Shown: positions 17,051 to 22,930, counted from the stretch's first letter. The stretch: 64,000 nucleotides of DNA from Hyalangium gracile (GCF_020103725.1 NZ_JAHXBG010000003.1:124001-188000), one strand, 5' to 3'. Numbers and translations are program-made. Notes: generated by a model not told the origin, from the letters alone.

Positions 17051-18598
17051 TCAAGGCACAGGCGGGTACAGGAACTCGAGGATCTGCTCGGTCCGAGCCG
17101 CCCAGGCCGCCTCATTGTGCCTGGCGCCCTCGGCCTCGACGTACTCGAGGTCGGTATCCAGCACCCAACCCTTGGAGACGAGTGCGTCCCGCAGCACTCG
17201 CGTATCTTCTACGGTCTTCTGGGACTCCGCTGCGGTGCCCTCTTCGTTGGTTCCAATGTCCAACCAGATGCGCAGCGCCAGCTTGTCCGCGAGGTTGTTG
17301 ACGCGCGTGACGATGTCGCGATCCGCCCACCACACCGAGGGCGAGACGACGCCGAGCCGTGTAAAGGTGTCCGAGTGCTTCATTCCAAAGTACATGGACA
17401 CGAGCCCTCCCAGCGACGAACCAGCAAGCCCTGTGAACTCAGGCCCCTCCTTCGTCCGGTAGGTGATGTCGATGAGTGGCTTGACCCTCTCCACGAGCAA
17501 GCGCCCGTAATCATCGGCCTTGCCACCCCCGTACTGAGCGGTGGGAACCTGCGTGTACTCAGGGATGCGATCGTCGGTGTTGTAGACGCCCACGATGATG
17601 ATGGGTTCCATCTCCCCGGCCTCGATGAGCCGCTGAGCCGTCTCGTCCACGCCCCACTCGACGCCGAAGGAAGCCGTCCTGGCGTTCATCAGGTTCTGCC
17701 CATCGTGCATGTAAAGCACGGGGTACTCGCGGCTCGTATCGGTGTCGTAGTGAGGCGGCAGCCAGACGATGAGCTTGCGGTTCTTGAGTCCCAGGGAGGA
17801 GCCATCGATGTCGTGGTAGGCGACAGTGCCGGTGATCGTGTCCGGCTGCGGATTGACCGGGCCCTGGTCACGCCAGCTCCCGACCTGGACCTCAACCCTG
17901 GCGGGCGCGGCCACGGCATGGAGGTGGTTGTCGATCTCCCCACCCTTGGGATCCTTCTCCACCGTGTCCCAGGAACCGCGGGTGACCTTGAACTCCAGGT
18001 TGGCGCCCTTGGCGAAGTCCACACACGCGTAATAACGGTTACCGGAGGCAGCCTTCGCCAGCTTCACCCCGGCGCCGTTCCAGTTGCCCAGCTCCGGCTG
18101 GTTGCCCGAGATCCAGATCTCGGCCCCCGCAGGCGTACTGGCCGGAACAGCCACGTCGAAAGAGATGGGAGTCTCGGACTCGTCGGCGCCCACGGACCAG
18201 CGGCTGACGGTCCGCTGGAGCTCGACGCTCGCACGGTCCTCGACGGTGTAGGTGTGGGCCGAGACGGGCTCCTGCGCGTCGGGGCCTCTGAGCACGATGT
18301 TGTAGCGAAGGACCTTCCGAGCAGGCACCTCGGCGGTGCCCCGGAAGTGGCCGTCCACGTCACGCGTCAAGACGAGGCCCGGAGCCTTCCCGTCTCCCAG
18401 GGCGGGGGCGTTACCAACGACTGCGACCGTGGCGCCGCAGGGGGTATAGTCTGGAACGGTGATGTCGAACTTGACCGACACGCTCTCGTGCGAAGCTGGA
18501 GCCGGAGGAGGGTCCTCGCCGTAGCACCCCCCGAGCGCAATGCCGAGGAGAGCCATGAGGGATAGCGCTGCTCTGAAGCCAGGAAGGATCCATTTCAT
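17051..18598 (-). CDS. Esterase lipoprotein with two starch-binding-like domains
   Basis: A 515-aa exported lipoprotein (signal peptide ending in ALGGC, Cys at about 25). Two CBM20-like immunoglobulin modules follow (SVKFDITVPDYTPCGATVAV near 40 and ISFDVAVPASTPAGAEIWIS near 145, the second with GNQPELGNWN typical of the family). The C-terminal alpha/beta-hydrolase resembles enterochelin esterase and esterase D proteins: oxyanion region LYMHDGQNLMN, nucleophile elbow GSSLGG and a late His (EGARHNEAAW). A surface esterase acting on a carbohydrate-bound or siderophore-like ester is the best guess; no siderophore genes are adjacent. Confidence 0.85.
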   Translation of the reverse strand: MKWILPGFRAALSLMALLGIALGGCYGEDPPPAPASHESVSVKFDITVPDYTPCGATVAVVGNAPALGDGKAPGLVLTRDVDGHFRGTAEVPARKVLRYNIVLRGPDAQEPVSAHTYTVEDRASVELQRTVSRWSVGADESETPISFDVAVPASTPAGAEIWISGNQPELGNWNGAGVKLAKAASGNRYYACVDFAKGANLEFKVTRGSWDTVEKDPKGGEIDNHLHAVAAPARVEVQVGSWRDQGPVNPQPDTITGTVAYHDIDGSSLGLKNRKLIVWLPPHYDTDTSREYPVLYMHDGQNLMNARTASFGVEWGVDETAQRLIEAGEMEPIIIVGVYNTDDRIPEYTQVPTAQYGGGKADDYGRLLVERVKPLIDITYRTKEGPEFTGLAGSSLGGLVSMYFGMKHSDTFTRLGVVSPSVWWADRDIVTRVNNLADKLALRIWLDIGTNEEGTAAESQKTVEDTRVLRDALVSKGWVLDTDLEYVEAEGARHNEAAWAARTEQILEFLYPPVP

Positions 18599-18732
18599 GG
18601 GCGCGGAGCATACCCGCCTGCTCGCCTCGAGTTCGACAAGCAGGCCCCAGATGTCAGGAAGTCAGGAGTCCTGCGTCCGCAGGCGCCTGGACCGACCGCG
18701 CTCCGTGGCTTCGCTCCAGGTGAAAGGATGCG

Positions 18733-18984
18733 ATGGCGATGACGACCCTCAACATCACCTATGACGGAATGTCCGCGGACATGCCGGTGGAGCTGGACGG
18801 CCACGTGTCGGACGCGGACGTGCGGCGCATCGCGGTGGAGGTCGTGCGTTCCGGTGGTGTTCCGGGGATTCACCTGGCCCACCTGCGGGATGACGCCTTC
18901 CAGAACTACGTCGTGGACCGCTTCCGCGGGCCGCACGGCGCGGACCGCATCTACCTGCGTCCGAAGGTTCCCTTCGGCGCCTGA
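18733..18984 (+). CDS. Small protein paired with a ThiF/E1-like protein
   Basis: An 83-aa protein with a strong ribosome site (AGGTGAAAGG). It begins with a beta-hairpin-like stretch (TTLNITYDGMSADMPVEL), then a helix (DADVRRIAVEVVRSG) and ends IYLRPKVPFGA. The size, the beta-helix-beta start and the Gly two residues from the C-terminus recall small beta-grasp (ubiquitin-like) partners of E1 enzymes, but I cannot confirm that fold. It lies 14 nt before the ThiF gene and is surely co-transcribed with it. Confidence 0.7.
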   Translation: MAMTTLNITYDGMSADMPVELDGHVSDADVRRIAVEVVRSGGVPGIHLAHLRDDAFQNYVVDRFRGPHGADRIYLRPKVPFGA

Positions 18985-18998
18985 CGGAGATGGCTCCC

Positions 18999-19580
18999 AT
19001 GCGCATCATCTTCTGTGGAGTGGGAGCCATCGGCTCCACAGCGGCTGTGTTGTGCCGCAACCTGGAGGCCACGCTGGCCTTCATCGACTTCGACCGGGTG
19101 GAATCCAAGAACCTGCTCGCGCAGGCCTATGTGAAGCCCTCGGTGGGGAAGAACAAGGCGGAGGCGCTGAAGCTCCAGCTCCTCAACCTGCACGGCGTGA
19201 AGGCCGAGTCCTTCGGCGTGCGACTCACCCGAGACAATGTAGCGACGCTATGTGGCGGGGCGGACCTGCTCGTCGACTGCTTCGACAACCGGGAGAGTCG
19301 GCAGGTGCTCAGTGAGTATGCGCGTCAAGCAGGCAAGGCGCTCGTCCACGGAGCACTCTCAGGCGATGGCACGTTCGGACTGGTGCGCTGGGATGAGCGC
19401 TTCGTCCCGGACGCCGAGGATCAGGCCGGCCAGGCCACCTGCGAGGGTGGGCTCCACCTGCCACTCATCGGACTGCTTGGGGCCGCGCTGGCTCGTATCA
19501 TCCAGGACTTCGTGAAGCACGGTGTCCGGCGCGACGTGATGGTGAATCTGAACTCGGTGACGCCCACGATGGGCACATGA
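18999..19580 (+). CDS. ThiF/E1-like adenylyltransferase
   Basis: A 193-aa Rossmann protein of the ThiF/MoeB/HesA superfamily, which adenylates the C-terminal Gly of ubiquitin-like or sulfur-carrier proteins. The nucleotide-binding loop is FCGVGAIGS near the N-terminus, followed by IDFDRVESKNLLAQ (the acidic loop and Arg/Asn of E1 enzymes) and LLVDCFDNRESRQVLSEY. It lacks a second domain. The ATG at 18999 was chosen over 18990 because ACGGAG lies at a normal distance from it. It forms an operon with the 83-aa gene and ends in a strong terminator. Confidence 0.85.
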   Translation: MRIIFCGVGAIGSTAAVLCRNLEATLAFIDFDRVESKNLLAQAYVKPSVGKNKAEALKLQLLNLHGVKAESFGVRLTRDNVATLCGGADLLVDCFDNRESRQVLSEYARQAGKALVHGALSGDGTFGLVRWDERFVPDAEDQAGQATCEGGLHLPLIGLLGAALARIIQDFVKHGVRRDVMVNLNSVTPTMGT

Positions 19581-19583
19581 CAA

Positions 19584-19620
19584 CGGCCTCGGAGCTTCTT
19601 GCTCCGGGGCCGTTTTCTTT
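19584..19620 (+). terminator. Terminator of the ThiF operon
   Basis: A 12-bp stem CGGCCTCGGAGC paired with GCTCCGGGGCCG (one wobble), loop TTCTT, followed by TTTTCTTTTT just after the ThiF stop. Confidence 0.9.
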
Positions 19621-19843
19621 TTCCCGGCAATGCATCCGCCGGCATCGCTCGACCCGGGAGGGGAGCATTCCTCCTTAAATATAGCTTGATGGGAAGCTGT
19701 GCTCTCCCGCTCGAGCCTGGTCCTCTGGAAGAGGGCTCCCGAAGAGCAGCTCGGGCTCGCACCCTGCGGGCGCGTGGAAACTCCACGTGCCTGTCAGGAA
19801 GGATTTATTGCCGCGTCATTTCTCGCTGAAAGGAGCGGTGACC

Positions 19844-19996
19844 ATGGCGACGGTGACGATGCAGAGCGCGATGAACCCCAAGCACACTGATGATTTTGCC
19901 GGTCGCATTGATTCGCTCCCGTGCCCCAGCCTGGTCACCGCTCCGGTGTTGTCCGCCGGATTCGAGTGGTATCGCGGCAGACTACCCGGCTTCTGA
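19844..19996 (+). CDS. 50-aa peptide upstream of the tRNA array
   Basis: A short gene with an excellent ribosome site (AAAGGAG, 8 nt before ATG). It encodes 50 residues starting MATVTMQSAMNPKHTDD and ending WYRGRLPGF. There is no signal peptide or membrane helix and no family I recognise. It is followed 39 nt later by a strong terminator and then the tRNA array. It could be a small stand-alone peptide, a substrate of the upstream E1-like protein, or a leader peptide in attenuation control of the array. An in-frame GTG at 19787 would add 19 residues but lacks a ribosome site as good. Confidence 0.5.
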   Translation: MATVTMQSAMNPKHTDDFAGRIDSLPCPSLVTAPVLSAGFEWYRGRLPGF

Positions 19997-20035
19997 ATGT
20001 CGACGCCTCCTCCCCTCCCGAGGCGCCGTCGACTC

Positions 20036-20075
20036 AGAGGCCGGGCTCCCGAAAGGGAACCCGGCCTCTCTGTTT
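20036..20075 (+). terminator. Terminator or attenuator before the tRNA array
   Basis: Stem AGAGGCCGGG..CTCCC with GGGAACCCGGCCTCT and a GAAA loop, followed by CTGTTTT. It lies only 18 nt before tRNA-Tyr, so it either ends the peptide transcript or acts as an attenuator that the array transcript must pass. Confidence 0.8.
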
Positions 20076-20092
20076 TCCGAGCTTCACCTCAA

Positions 20093-20179
20093 GGGGATGT
20101 AGAGCGTTAGGGAGACGCGCTGGCCTGTAGAGCCTTCGCCGCATCGACGGCCCACTGAGTTCAACTCTCAGCGTCCCCA
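20093..20179 (+). tRNA. tRNA-Tyr(GTA)
   Basis: Acceptor GGGGATG/CGTCCCC, D-arm GCGT/ACGC, anticodon loop CTGTAGA, a long variable arm GCCG/CGGC as expected for bacterial tRNA-Tyr, T-arm CTGAG/CTCAG and A73. The anticodon stem has only three good pairs. CCA is not encoded. First tRNA of the array. Confidence 0.75.
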
Positions 20180-20205
20180 CTCCCAGCAGTTCCCAGGAAG
20201 TTCCT

Positions 20206-20224
20206 TGTTCTCTGACAACTGAAT
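20206..20224 (+). promoter_or_regulatory. boxA-like antitermination sequence
   Basis: TGTTCTCTGACAACTGAAT closely matches the boxA-containing sequence found in rRNA leaders and spacers (TGTTCTTTGAcAACTGAAT). boxA recruits NusB/NusE so that RNA polymerase can traverse long untranslated RNA. It lies between tRNA-Tyr and the main tRNA block, where such a signal would help transcribe more than 2 kb of tRNA genes. Confidence 0.65.
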
Positions 20225-20270
20225 CGCAGTGGTGAAGTTCGTCCGCCCGCTCGCACGGGGGCGGTCAAAC

Positions 20271-20341
20271 GCCTCCGTAGCTCATTGGTCGAGCATCCGC
20301 CTCTTAAGCGGACGGTGAGGGTTCGATTCCCTCCGGGGGTA
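20271..20341 (+). tRNA. tRNA-Lys(CTT)
   Basis: Acceptor GCCTCCG/CGGGGGT, anticodon stem TCCGC/GCGGA with loop CTCTTAA, T-arm GAGGG/CCCTC, A73. No encoded CCA; the trailer is CTCGCAG. Confidence 0.9.
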
Positions 20342-20351
20342 CTCGCAGCAC

Positions 20352-20422
20352 GCGGGTGTCGTTTAGTGGCAAGACTCCGGTCTCCCATGCCGGCAACACG
20401 GGTTCGAATCCCGTCACCCGCT
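20352..20422 (+). tRNA. tRNA-Gly(CCC)
   Basis: Acceptor GCGGGTG/CACCCGC, anticodon stem CCGGT/GCCGG with loop CTCCCAT, T-arm ACGGG/CCCGT, T73 as usual for glycine. No encoded CCA. Confidence 0.9.
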
Positions 20423-20429
20423 TCACCAT

Positions 20430-20501
20430 ACCGGGATTGTCTAATTGGCAGGATGGCGGGCTCTGACCCCGCAGGCGCAGGTTCGAACCCTGCTCCCGGT
20501 G
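20430..20501 (+). tRNA. tRNA-Gln(CTG)
   Basis: Acceptor ACCGGGA/TCCCGGT, anticodon stem GCGGG/CCCGC with loop CTCTGAC, T-arm GCAGG/CCTGC, G73 as in glutamine tRNAs. Confidence 0.9.
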
Positions 20502-20506
20502 CTCAT

Positions 20507-20582
20507 TCGGCGATAGCTCAACTGGCAGAGCACGCGGCTGTTAACCGCGGGGTTGAGGGTTCGAGTCCCTCTCGCCGAGCCA
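20507..20582 (+). tRNA. tRNA-Asn(GTT), CCA encoded
   Basis: Acceptor TCGGCGA/TCGCCGA, D-arm GCTC/GAGC, anticodon stem CGCGG/CCGCG with loop CTGTTAA, T-arm GAGGG/CCCTC, G73 followed by CCA in the DNA. One of only two members of the array with an encoded CCA. Confidence 0.92.
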
Positions 20583-20585
20583 ACT

Positions 20586-20656
20586 GGCCTGTTCCACCCG
20601 GGGTGGCGGCGGTCTGCAAAACCGTCTGGCGGCGGGTTCAACTCCCGCACGGGCCT
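20586..20656 (+). tRNA. tRNA-Cys(GCA)
   Basis: Acceptor GGCCTGT/ACGGGCC, anticodon loop CTGCAAA, T-arm GCGGG/CCCGC, T73 as in cysteine tRNAs. The D-arm is CCACC-CGG-GGTGG, a five-pair stem with a 3-nt loop. Confidence 0.88.
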
Positions 20657-20669
20657 CTCAACAGTTTCT

Positions 20670-20742
20670 GCCTCGTTCGTCTATCGGCATAGGACTCCAC
20701 ACTCTCTATGTGGAAAGGCGGGTTCGACTCCCGCACGAGGTA
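20670..20742 (+). tRNA. tRNA-Glu(CTC)
   Basis: Acceptor GCCTCGT/ACGAGGT, anticodon stem CCACA/TGTGG with loop CTCTCTA, T-arm GCGGG/CCCGC, A73. Trailer CTCGCAGT. Confidence 0.88.
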
Positions 20743-20757
20743 CTCGCAGTCGTTTCA

Positions 20758-20833
20758 CGGGATGTAGCTCAGCTTGGACGAGAGCGCGCGCTTGGGGTGC
20801 GCGAGGTCGCTGGTTCGAATCCAGTCATCCCGA
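20758..20833 (+). tRNA. tRNA-Pro(GGG)
   Basis: Acceptor CGGGATG/CATCCCG, D-arm GCTC/GAGC, anticodon stem CGCGC/GCGCG with loop TTGGGGT, T-arm GCTGG/CCAGT, A73 as in proline tRNAs. Confidence 0.9.
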
Positions 20834-20842
20834 CTTCCTTCT

Positions 20843-20916
20843 CTGGGTGTAGCTCAGCTTGGTAGAGCGCACGGTTCGGATCCGTGAGGTCGCAGGTTCA
20901 AGTCCTGTCACCCAGA
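20843..20916 (+). tRNA. tRNA-Pro(CGG)
   Basis: Acceptor CTGGGTG/CACCCAG, D-arm GCTC/GAGC, anticodon stem CACGG/CCGTG with loop TTCGGAT, T-arm GCAGG/CCTGT, A73. Confidence 0.92.
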
Positions 20917-20928
20917 CTCGGTACTTCT

Positions 20929-20999
20929 CGGGGCATGGTCCAATGGTAGGACTCTCGTCTGATACGCGAGCGGTCCTGGTTCGATTCCAGGTGCCCCGA
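20929..20999 (+). tRNA. tRNA-Ile(GAT)
   Basis: Acceptor CGGGGCA/TGCCCCG, D-arm GTCC/GGAC, anticodon stem CTCGT/GCGAG with loop CTGATAC, T-arm CCTGG/CCAGG, A73. Confidence 0.88.
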
Positions 21000-21015
21000 C
21001 TGATGTGTGGTTGAT

Positions 21016-21088
21016 GTTGGCTGATGACGAAGGGTGAGTCACCGGGTCGTGACCCCGGTTCGAGAGGGTTCGAGTCCCTCCAGCCGAC
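21016..21088 (+). tRNA. tRNA-His(GTG)
   Basis: Acceptor TTGGCTG/CAGCCGA with an extra G-1 opposite C73, the histidine identity pair. Anticodon stem CCGGG/CCCGG, loop TCGTGAC, so position 33 is C instead of the nearly universal T. T-arm GAGGG/CCCTC. Confidence 0.82.
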
Positions 21089-21094
21089 CTCCTT

Positions 21095-21165
21095 GCTCTT
21101 GGACGCGATTGGATCGCGGCGTGGCCGTCTACCACGTGAACAGGGTTCGATTCCCTGCTGGAGCG
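21095..21165 (+). tRNA. tRNA-Asp(GTC)
   Basis: Acceptor GCTCTTG/CTGGAGC with one T-T mismatch, anticodon stem CGTGG/CCACG, loop CCGTCTA (C33), T-arm CAGGG/CCCTG, G73 as in aspartate tRNAs. The D-arm is GCGAT-TGG-ATCGC with a 3-nt loop. Confidence 0.78.
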
Positions 21166-21181
21166 CTCGCAGTAAGGTTTT

Positions 21182-21254
21182 GCCGTCCTGGCGTAGATGG
21201 TTCGCGCGCCTGTCTGAAAAGCAGGAGGACCCGGTTCGATTCCGGGGGTCGGCA
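21182..21254 (+). tRNA. tRNA-Phe(GAA)
   Basis: Acceptor GCCGTCC/GGTCGGC with one T-T mismatch, anticodon stem CCTGT/GCAGG with loop CTGAAAA, T-arm CCCGG/CCGGG, A73. Confidence 0.85.
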
Positions 21255-21272
21255 CTTCTTCTTCACCTTTGC

Positions 21273-21343
21273 AGGCCGCGCTCCGGGAGCAGCTTGGACT
21301 CCAAATCCGAGCGTGCAGGGTTCAACTCCTTGGCGGCCTGCCA
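21273..21343 (+). tRNA. tRNA-Trp(CCA), CCA encoded
   Basis: Acceptor AGGCCGC/GCGGCCT, anticodon loop CTCCAAA on a stem that can extend to seven pairs, T-arm CAGGG/CCTTG, G73 plus encoded CCA. The D-arm is GCTC-CGG-GAGC with a 3-nt loop. Confidence 0.85.
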
Positions 21344-21344
21344 C

Positions 21345-21417
21345 GCCCTTGTAGCTCAATTGGTGGAGCGCCGGTTTCGTAAACCGGAGGTCGTCGGTTC
21401 GATTCCGACCGGGGGCA
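21345..21417 (+). tRNA. tRNA-Thr(CGT)
   Basis: Acceptor GCCCTTG/CGGGGGC, D-arm GCTC/GAGC, anticodon stem CCGGT/ACCGG with loop TTCGTAA, T-arm GTCGG/CCGAC, A73. Only one nucleotide separates it from the CCA of tRNA-Trp. Trailer CTCGCAGT. Confidence 0.92.
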
Positions 21418-21438
21418 CTCGCAGTACCGAAGGTTTCT

Positions 21439-21510
21439 GCTGCCGTGGCCGAGAGGTGAGGCACCTGAGCGCCACTCAGGACGATGCGGGTTCGAGTCCC
21501 GCCGGCAGCT
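21439..21510 (+). tRNA. tRNA-Gly(GCC)
   Basis: Acceptor GCTGCCG/CGGCAGC, anticodon stem CCTGA/TCAGG, loop GCGCCAC (C33), T-arm GCGGG/CCCGC, T73 as in glycine tRNAs. Confidence 0.85.
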
Positions 21511-21515
21511 TCATG

Positions 21516-21586
21516 GGGTCGTAGCTCAGCGGGAGAGCGCTCGGTTCGCATCCGAGAGGTCCCGGGTTCAATCCCCGGCGGCTCCA
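21516..21586 (+). tRNA. tRNA-Ala(CGC)
   Basis: Acceptor GGGGTCG/CGGCTCC, D-arm GCTC/GAGC, anticodon stem CTCGG/CCGAG with loop TTCGCAT, T-arm CCGGG/CCCGG, A73. The acceptor has wobble pairs at 3:70 and 5:68, so the G3-U70 alanine identity pair is present. Confidence 0.92.
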
Positions 21587-21601
21587 CTCAGTCGAAGTCT
21601 T

Positions 21602-21672
21602 GGGCTCGTAGTTCAGCGGGAGAATGCTCGGTTTGCACCCGAGCGACCCGGGTTCGAATCCCGGCGGGTCCA
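21602..21672 (+). tRNA. tRNA-Ala(TGC)
   Basis: Acceptor GGGCTCG/CGGGTCC with G3-U70, anticodon stem CTCGG/CCGAG with loop TTTGCAC, T-arm CCGGG/CCCGG, A73. The only member of the array with T at position 34. Confidence 0.92.
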
Positions 21673-21687
21673 CTCCAGTGTCACCTT

Positions 21688-21762
21688 GGTTCCGTAGCTC
21701 AGTTGGATGAGAGCACACGGTTGCGAGCCGTGGGGTCGCAGGTTCGAGTCCTGCCGGAACCA
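21688..21762 (+). tRNA. tRNA-Arg(GCG)
   Basis: Acceptor GGTTCCG/CGGAACC, D-arm GCTC/GAGC, anticodon stem CACGG/CCGTG with loop TTGCGAG, T-arm GCAGG/CCTGC, A73. GCG is an unusual anticodon: bacteria normally read CGN with ACG (inosine). Confidence 0.9.
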
Positions 21763-21773
21763 CTTCCTTGTTT

Positions 21774-21848
21774 GTCCCTGTAGCTCAGTGGATTCAGAGC
21801 GCACGGTTCCGACCCGTGAGGCCGCAGGTTCGAGTCCTGCCAGGGGCA
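21774..21848 (+). tRNA. tRNA-Arg(CCG)
   Basis: Acceptor GTCCCTG/CAGGGGC, anticodon stem CACGG/CCGTG with loop TTCCGAC, T-arm GCAGG/CCTGC, A73. Confidence 0.92.
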
Positions 21849-21854
21849 CTCGTT

Positions 21855-21929
21855 GCTTCCGTAGCTCAGAGGATGAAGAGCGGGCGCGTCCTAAGCGCAC
21901 GGTCGCAGGTTCGAATCCTGCCGGGAGCA
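21855..21929 (+). tRNA. tRNA-Arg(CCT)
   Basis: Acceptor GCTTCCG/CGGGAGC, anticodon loop GTCCTAA on a stem with four good pairs, T-arm GCAGG/CCTGC, A73. Confidence 0.87.
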
Positions 21930-21945
21930 CATGCAACGTCTTCAT

Positions 21946-22017
21946 TGCGGAGAGGGGCCGGCCGCCCCACCGGGTCTCATACGCCTGAGCGACAGGGTTC
22001 GACTCCCTGCTCCGCAA
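21946..22017 (+). tRNA. tRNA-Met(CAT)
   Basis: Acceptor TGCGGAG/CTCCGCA, D-arm GGGGC-CGGCC-GCCCC, anticodon stem CGGGT/GCCTG with loop CTCATAC, T-arm CAGGG/CCCTG, A73. It lacks the three G-C pairs and the 1:72 mismatch of initiators, so it is an elongator or a C34-modified tRNA-Ile2. Confidence 0.82.
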
Positions 22018-22025
22018 CTTCTCAT

Positions 22026-22098
22026 GCACGCCGAGCCAGCTGGAGACGGCACCGGTCTCACATACCGGATTCGCTGGGTTCGATCCCCAGGGCGTGTA
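22026..22098 (+). tRNA. tRNA-Val(CAC)
   Basis: Acceptor GCACGCC/GGCGTGT, anticodon stem CCGGT/ACCGG with loop CTCACAT, T-arm CTGGG/CCCAG, A73. Confidence 0.87.
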
Positions 22099-22104
22099 CT
22101 TCAA

Positions 22105-22178
22105 GCCGGAGTAGCCCAATTGGTAGAGGCGCCAGATCGAGAGTCTGGAGGGTGAGGGTTCGAATCCCTCTTCCGGCA
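22105..22178 (+). tRNA. tRNA-Leu(GAG), short variable arm
   Basis: Acceptor GCCGGAG/TTCCGGC, anticodon stem CCAGA/TCTGG, loop TCGAGAG (C33), a 5-nt variable region (AGGGT) instead of the long arm expected for leucine, T-arm GAGGG/CCCTC, A73. Confidence 0.82.
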
Positions 22179-22193
22179 CTTCCCCAGTTTCAT

Positions 22194-22268
22194 GCCGCGG
22201 TAGCCCAACCTGGTAGAGGCGCTGCACTCAGAATGCAGAGGGTGCGGGTTCGAATCCCGCCCGCGGCA
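22194..22268 (+). tRNA. tRNA-Leu(CAG), short variable arm
   Basis: Acceptor GCCGCGG/CCGCGGC, anticodon stem CTGCA/TGCAG with loop CTCAGAA, short variable region AGGGT, T-arm GCGGG/CCCGC, A73. Confidence 0.88.
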
Positions 22269-22291
22269 CTTCAGAAGAAGCTCCCAACAAC

Positions 22292-22366
22292 GTCCGCGTA
22301 GCCCAATCGGGAGAGGCGGCTGGCTCAAACCCAGCTCAGGTGCGAGTTCGAAGCTCGCCGCGGACA
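22292..22366 (+). tRNA. tRNA-Leu(CAA), short variable arm
   Basis: Acceptor GTCCGCG/CGCGGAC, anticodon stem GCTGG/CCAGC with loop CTCAAAC, short variable region, T-arm GCGAG/CTCGC, A73. Last tRNA before the HNH gene, whose start is 22 nt further on. Confidence 0.88.
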
Positions 22367-22387
22367 TTCCCCGAAAGGACCCGTGTC

Positions 22388-22930
22388 ATGGAGACGCTGG
22401 TATTGAGCCAGGCCTACGAGCCCGTCGCGCGGGTGCCCTGGCAACGCGCGATGATGCTCATCTGGCAGGGCAAGGTCGAGGTGGTCGAGGAGTACGAGGA
22501 CCGCTTCGTCCGCTCTGTCACTCTCGAGCTGAAGATGCCGTCGATCATCCGCTTCGTGAGCTTCTTCCGGCAGCGGCAGCGCGGCATCAAGTTCAGCCGG
22601 GACAACGTGTACGTGCGTGACGGCTGCAAGTGCCAGTACTGCGGCAAGAAGGTGTCCCGTCCGGAGGCCACCTACGACCACGTGGTTCCGCGCGCCCAGG
22701 GCGGCAAGACGACCTGGGACAACGTGGTGATCGCGTGCGTGCCCTGCAACCAGAAGAAGGGCAACCGGACGCCCGCGCAGGCCGGGATGTTGCTGCGCAC
22801 CACGCCGATGAAGCCCAAGCGGCTGCCGGAGTCGCTGCAGTTCACGTTCACCTACGAGAAGGGCATGCCCATCTCGTGGCGGAAGTTCCTCCGTGATGTC
22901 GCGTACTGGCACACGGAGTTGGAGGAGTGA
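22388..22930 (+). CDS. HNH endonuclease inside the tRNA array
   Basis: A 180-aa protein of a bacterial HNH family. The nuclease core lies at about residues 80-125: CQYCGKK (first zinc pair), ATYDHVVPRAQGG (the catalytic DH), WDNVVIACVPCNQKKGNRT (Asn, second zinc pair, third metal residue). The N-terminal VLSQAYEPVARVPWQRAM is shared by many chromosomal relatives whose role is unknown. The ribosome site GAAAGGA and start lie just after tRNA-Leu(CAA). Three tRNA-Ser genes follow. HNH genes have been noted in some other bacterial tRNA arrays, so the association may be functional or reflect mobility. Confidence 0.9.
   Translation: METLVLSQAYEPVARVPWQRAMMLIWQGKVEVVEEYEDRFVRSVTLELKMPSIIRFVSFFRQRQRGIKFSRDNVYVRDGCKCQYCGKKVSRPEATYDHVVPRAQGGKTTWDNVVIACVPCNQKKGNRTPAQAGMLLRTTPMKPKRLPESLQFTFTYEKGMPISWRKFLRDVAYWHTELEE

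Noticed and set aside
20181..20270. A further tRNA between Tyr and Lys
   Set aside because: No T-arm or acceptor pairing could be found; the stretch instead holds a boxA-like sequence and a GC-rich hairpin.
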